Position numbers and translations under genes: made by a program | Source of the DNA: an uncultured Anaerosacchariphilus sp. | GTDB taxonomy: Bacteria > Bacillota > Clostridia > Lachnospirales > Lachnospiraceae | NCBI GenBank assembly: GCA_934373375.1 | Contig: CAKROP010000024.1 | Coordinates: 1-14,023, forward strand | Direction: 5' to 3' | Length of the DNA: 14,023 nucleotides | The notes under the pieces: model-generated | Told to the model about the DNA's origin: nothing | Databases searched by the model: none | Seen by the model: the letters and a program-made list of their open reading frames with translations, nothing else | Shown: piece by piece, positions 13,914 to 14,023 of the stretch | How positions within the stretch are numbered: position 1 is the first letter of the stretch | Layout: every line of letters starts with the position of its first letter

Positions 13914-13941
13914 TTGCCGATAGCGTGGAATACTATATAAT
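13914..13941 (+). promoter_or_regulatory. Promoter for a gene starting at the right edge
   Basis: TTGCCG (13914-13919), 16 bp, perfect TATAAT (13936-13941). Start near 13948, about 40 bases before ATG 13988. The stretch from the terminator at 13843 to here holds no other gene that I can see. Confidence 0.5.
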
Positions 13942-13987
13942 AAATTAACGTAGTTTTTTGGATAGATTTTATAGCGGAGGATCATAG

Positions 13988-14020
13988 ATGCGATATCTAA
14001 CTTCATCTTCTGTTCTATAA
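13988..14020 (+). CDS. 10-codon ORF at the right edge, possible leader peptide
   Basis: GGAGG (13976-13980) lies 7 bases before ATG 13988, which reads MRYLTSSSVL and stops at 14020. A good ribosome site behind a plausible promoter makes translation possible. It may be a leader peptide for a downstream gene outside the window, or just a chance start. Nothing downstream can be seen to decide this. Confidence 0.3.
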   Translation: MRYLTSSSVL

Positions 14021-14023
14021 TTC

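Noticed and set aside
13661..13948. 95-codon frame overlapping the 3' end of the kinase remnant
   Set aside because: It runs through the terminator hairpin and the next promoter, and has no family resemblance.
1..14023. CRISPR arrays, tRNA or rRNA genes, insertion sequences, phage genes
   Set aside because: No regular spaced repeats, cloverleaf-like stretches, transposase motifs or phage proteins were seen on either strand.

Overview
The window looks like chromosome from an anaerobic gut-type Firmicute of the Clostridia, most likely Lachnospiraceae. This rests on mid-range GC, strong AAGGAGG-type ribosome binding sites, an AddA-type (not RecB-type) nuclease-helicase, a clostridial Crp/Fnr regulator beside hybrid cluster protein, and paired MATE pumps. 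The taxonomic assignment is an inference from gene style, not a database match.

Left part (1-4280): the 3' two thirds of addA (its 5' end lies outside the window), a YgjP-type zinc metallopeptidase close behind it, then, from its own promoter, an AAA+ ATPase. The ATPase module reads like that of Lon protease, but the Lon peptidase domain is absent and the N-terminal domain is unrecognised. A hairpin terminator closes this block.

Middle part (4289-10485): an RpiR/MurR-family sugar-phosphate regulator is divergent from gnd (6-phosphogluconate dehydrogenase). Their shared intergenic region carries two face-to-face promoters and two short dyads that are candidate operators. gnd converges with, and overlaps by 13 bp, a MATE transporter on the minus strand. 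A second, different MATE transporter is divergent from the first. Behind it sits a SprT-like HExxH metallopeptidase with a C-terminal Tudor/SH3-like domain resembling the tail of PcrA/UvrD helicases. A bidirectional-looking terminator separates it from the next block.

Right part (10534-13092): a nitrosative-stress/redox module. On the minus strand are a 49-residue ORF with a ferredoxin-like start (one CxxC only) and hcp (hybrid cluster protein). Divergent from them is a Crp/Fnr-family regulator. A perfect 16-bp dyad lies in the shared region, centred at -41.5 from the predicted hcp-side transcription start, which is the geometry of class II activation by Crp/Fnr proteins.

Right end (13176-14023): an in-frame remnant of a hybrid histidine kinase in which both receiver domains have lost the segment carrying the phosphoacceptor aspartate, then a strong terminator hairpin, then a promoter and a 10-codon ORF at the edge.

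Most of the window is ordinary chromosomal housekeeping and stress-response gene content. The items most worth a second look are the Lon-like ATPase without protease, the SprT-Tudor fusion, the class II geometry at hcp, the tiny CxxC protein, and the double receiver-domain deletion.
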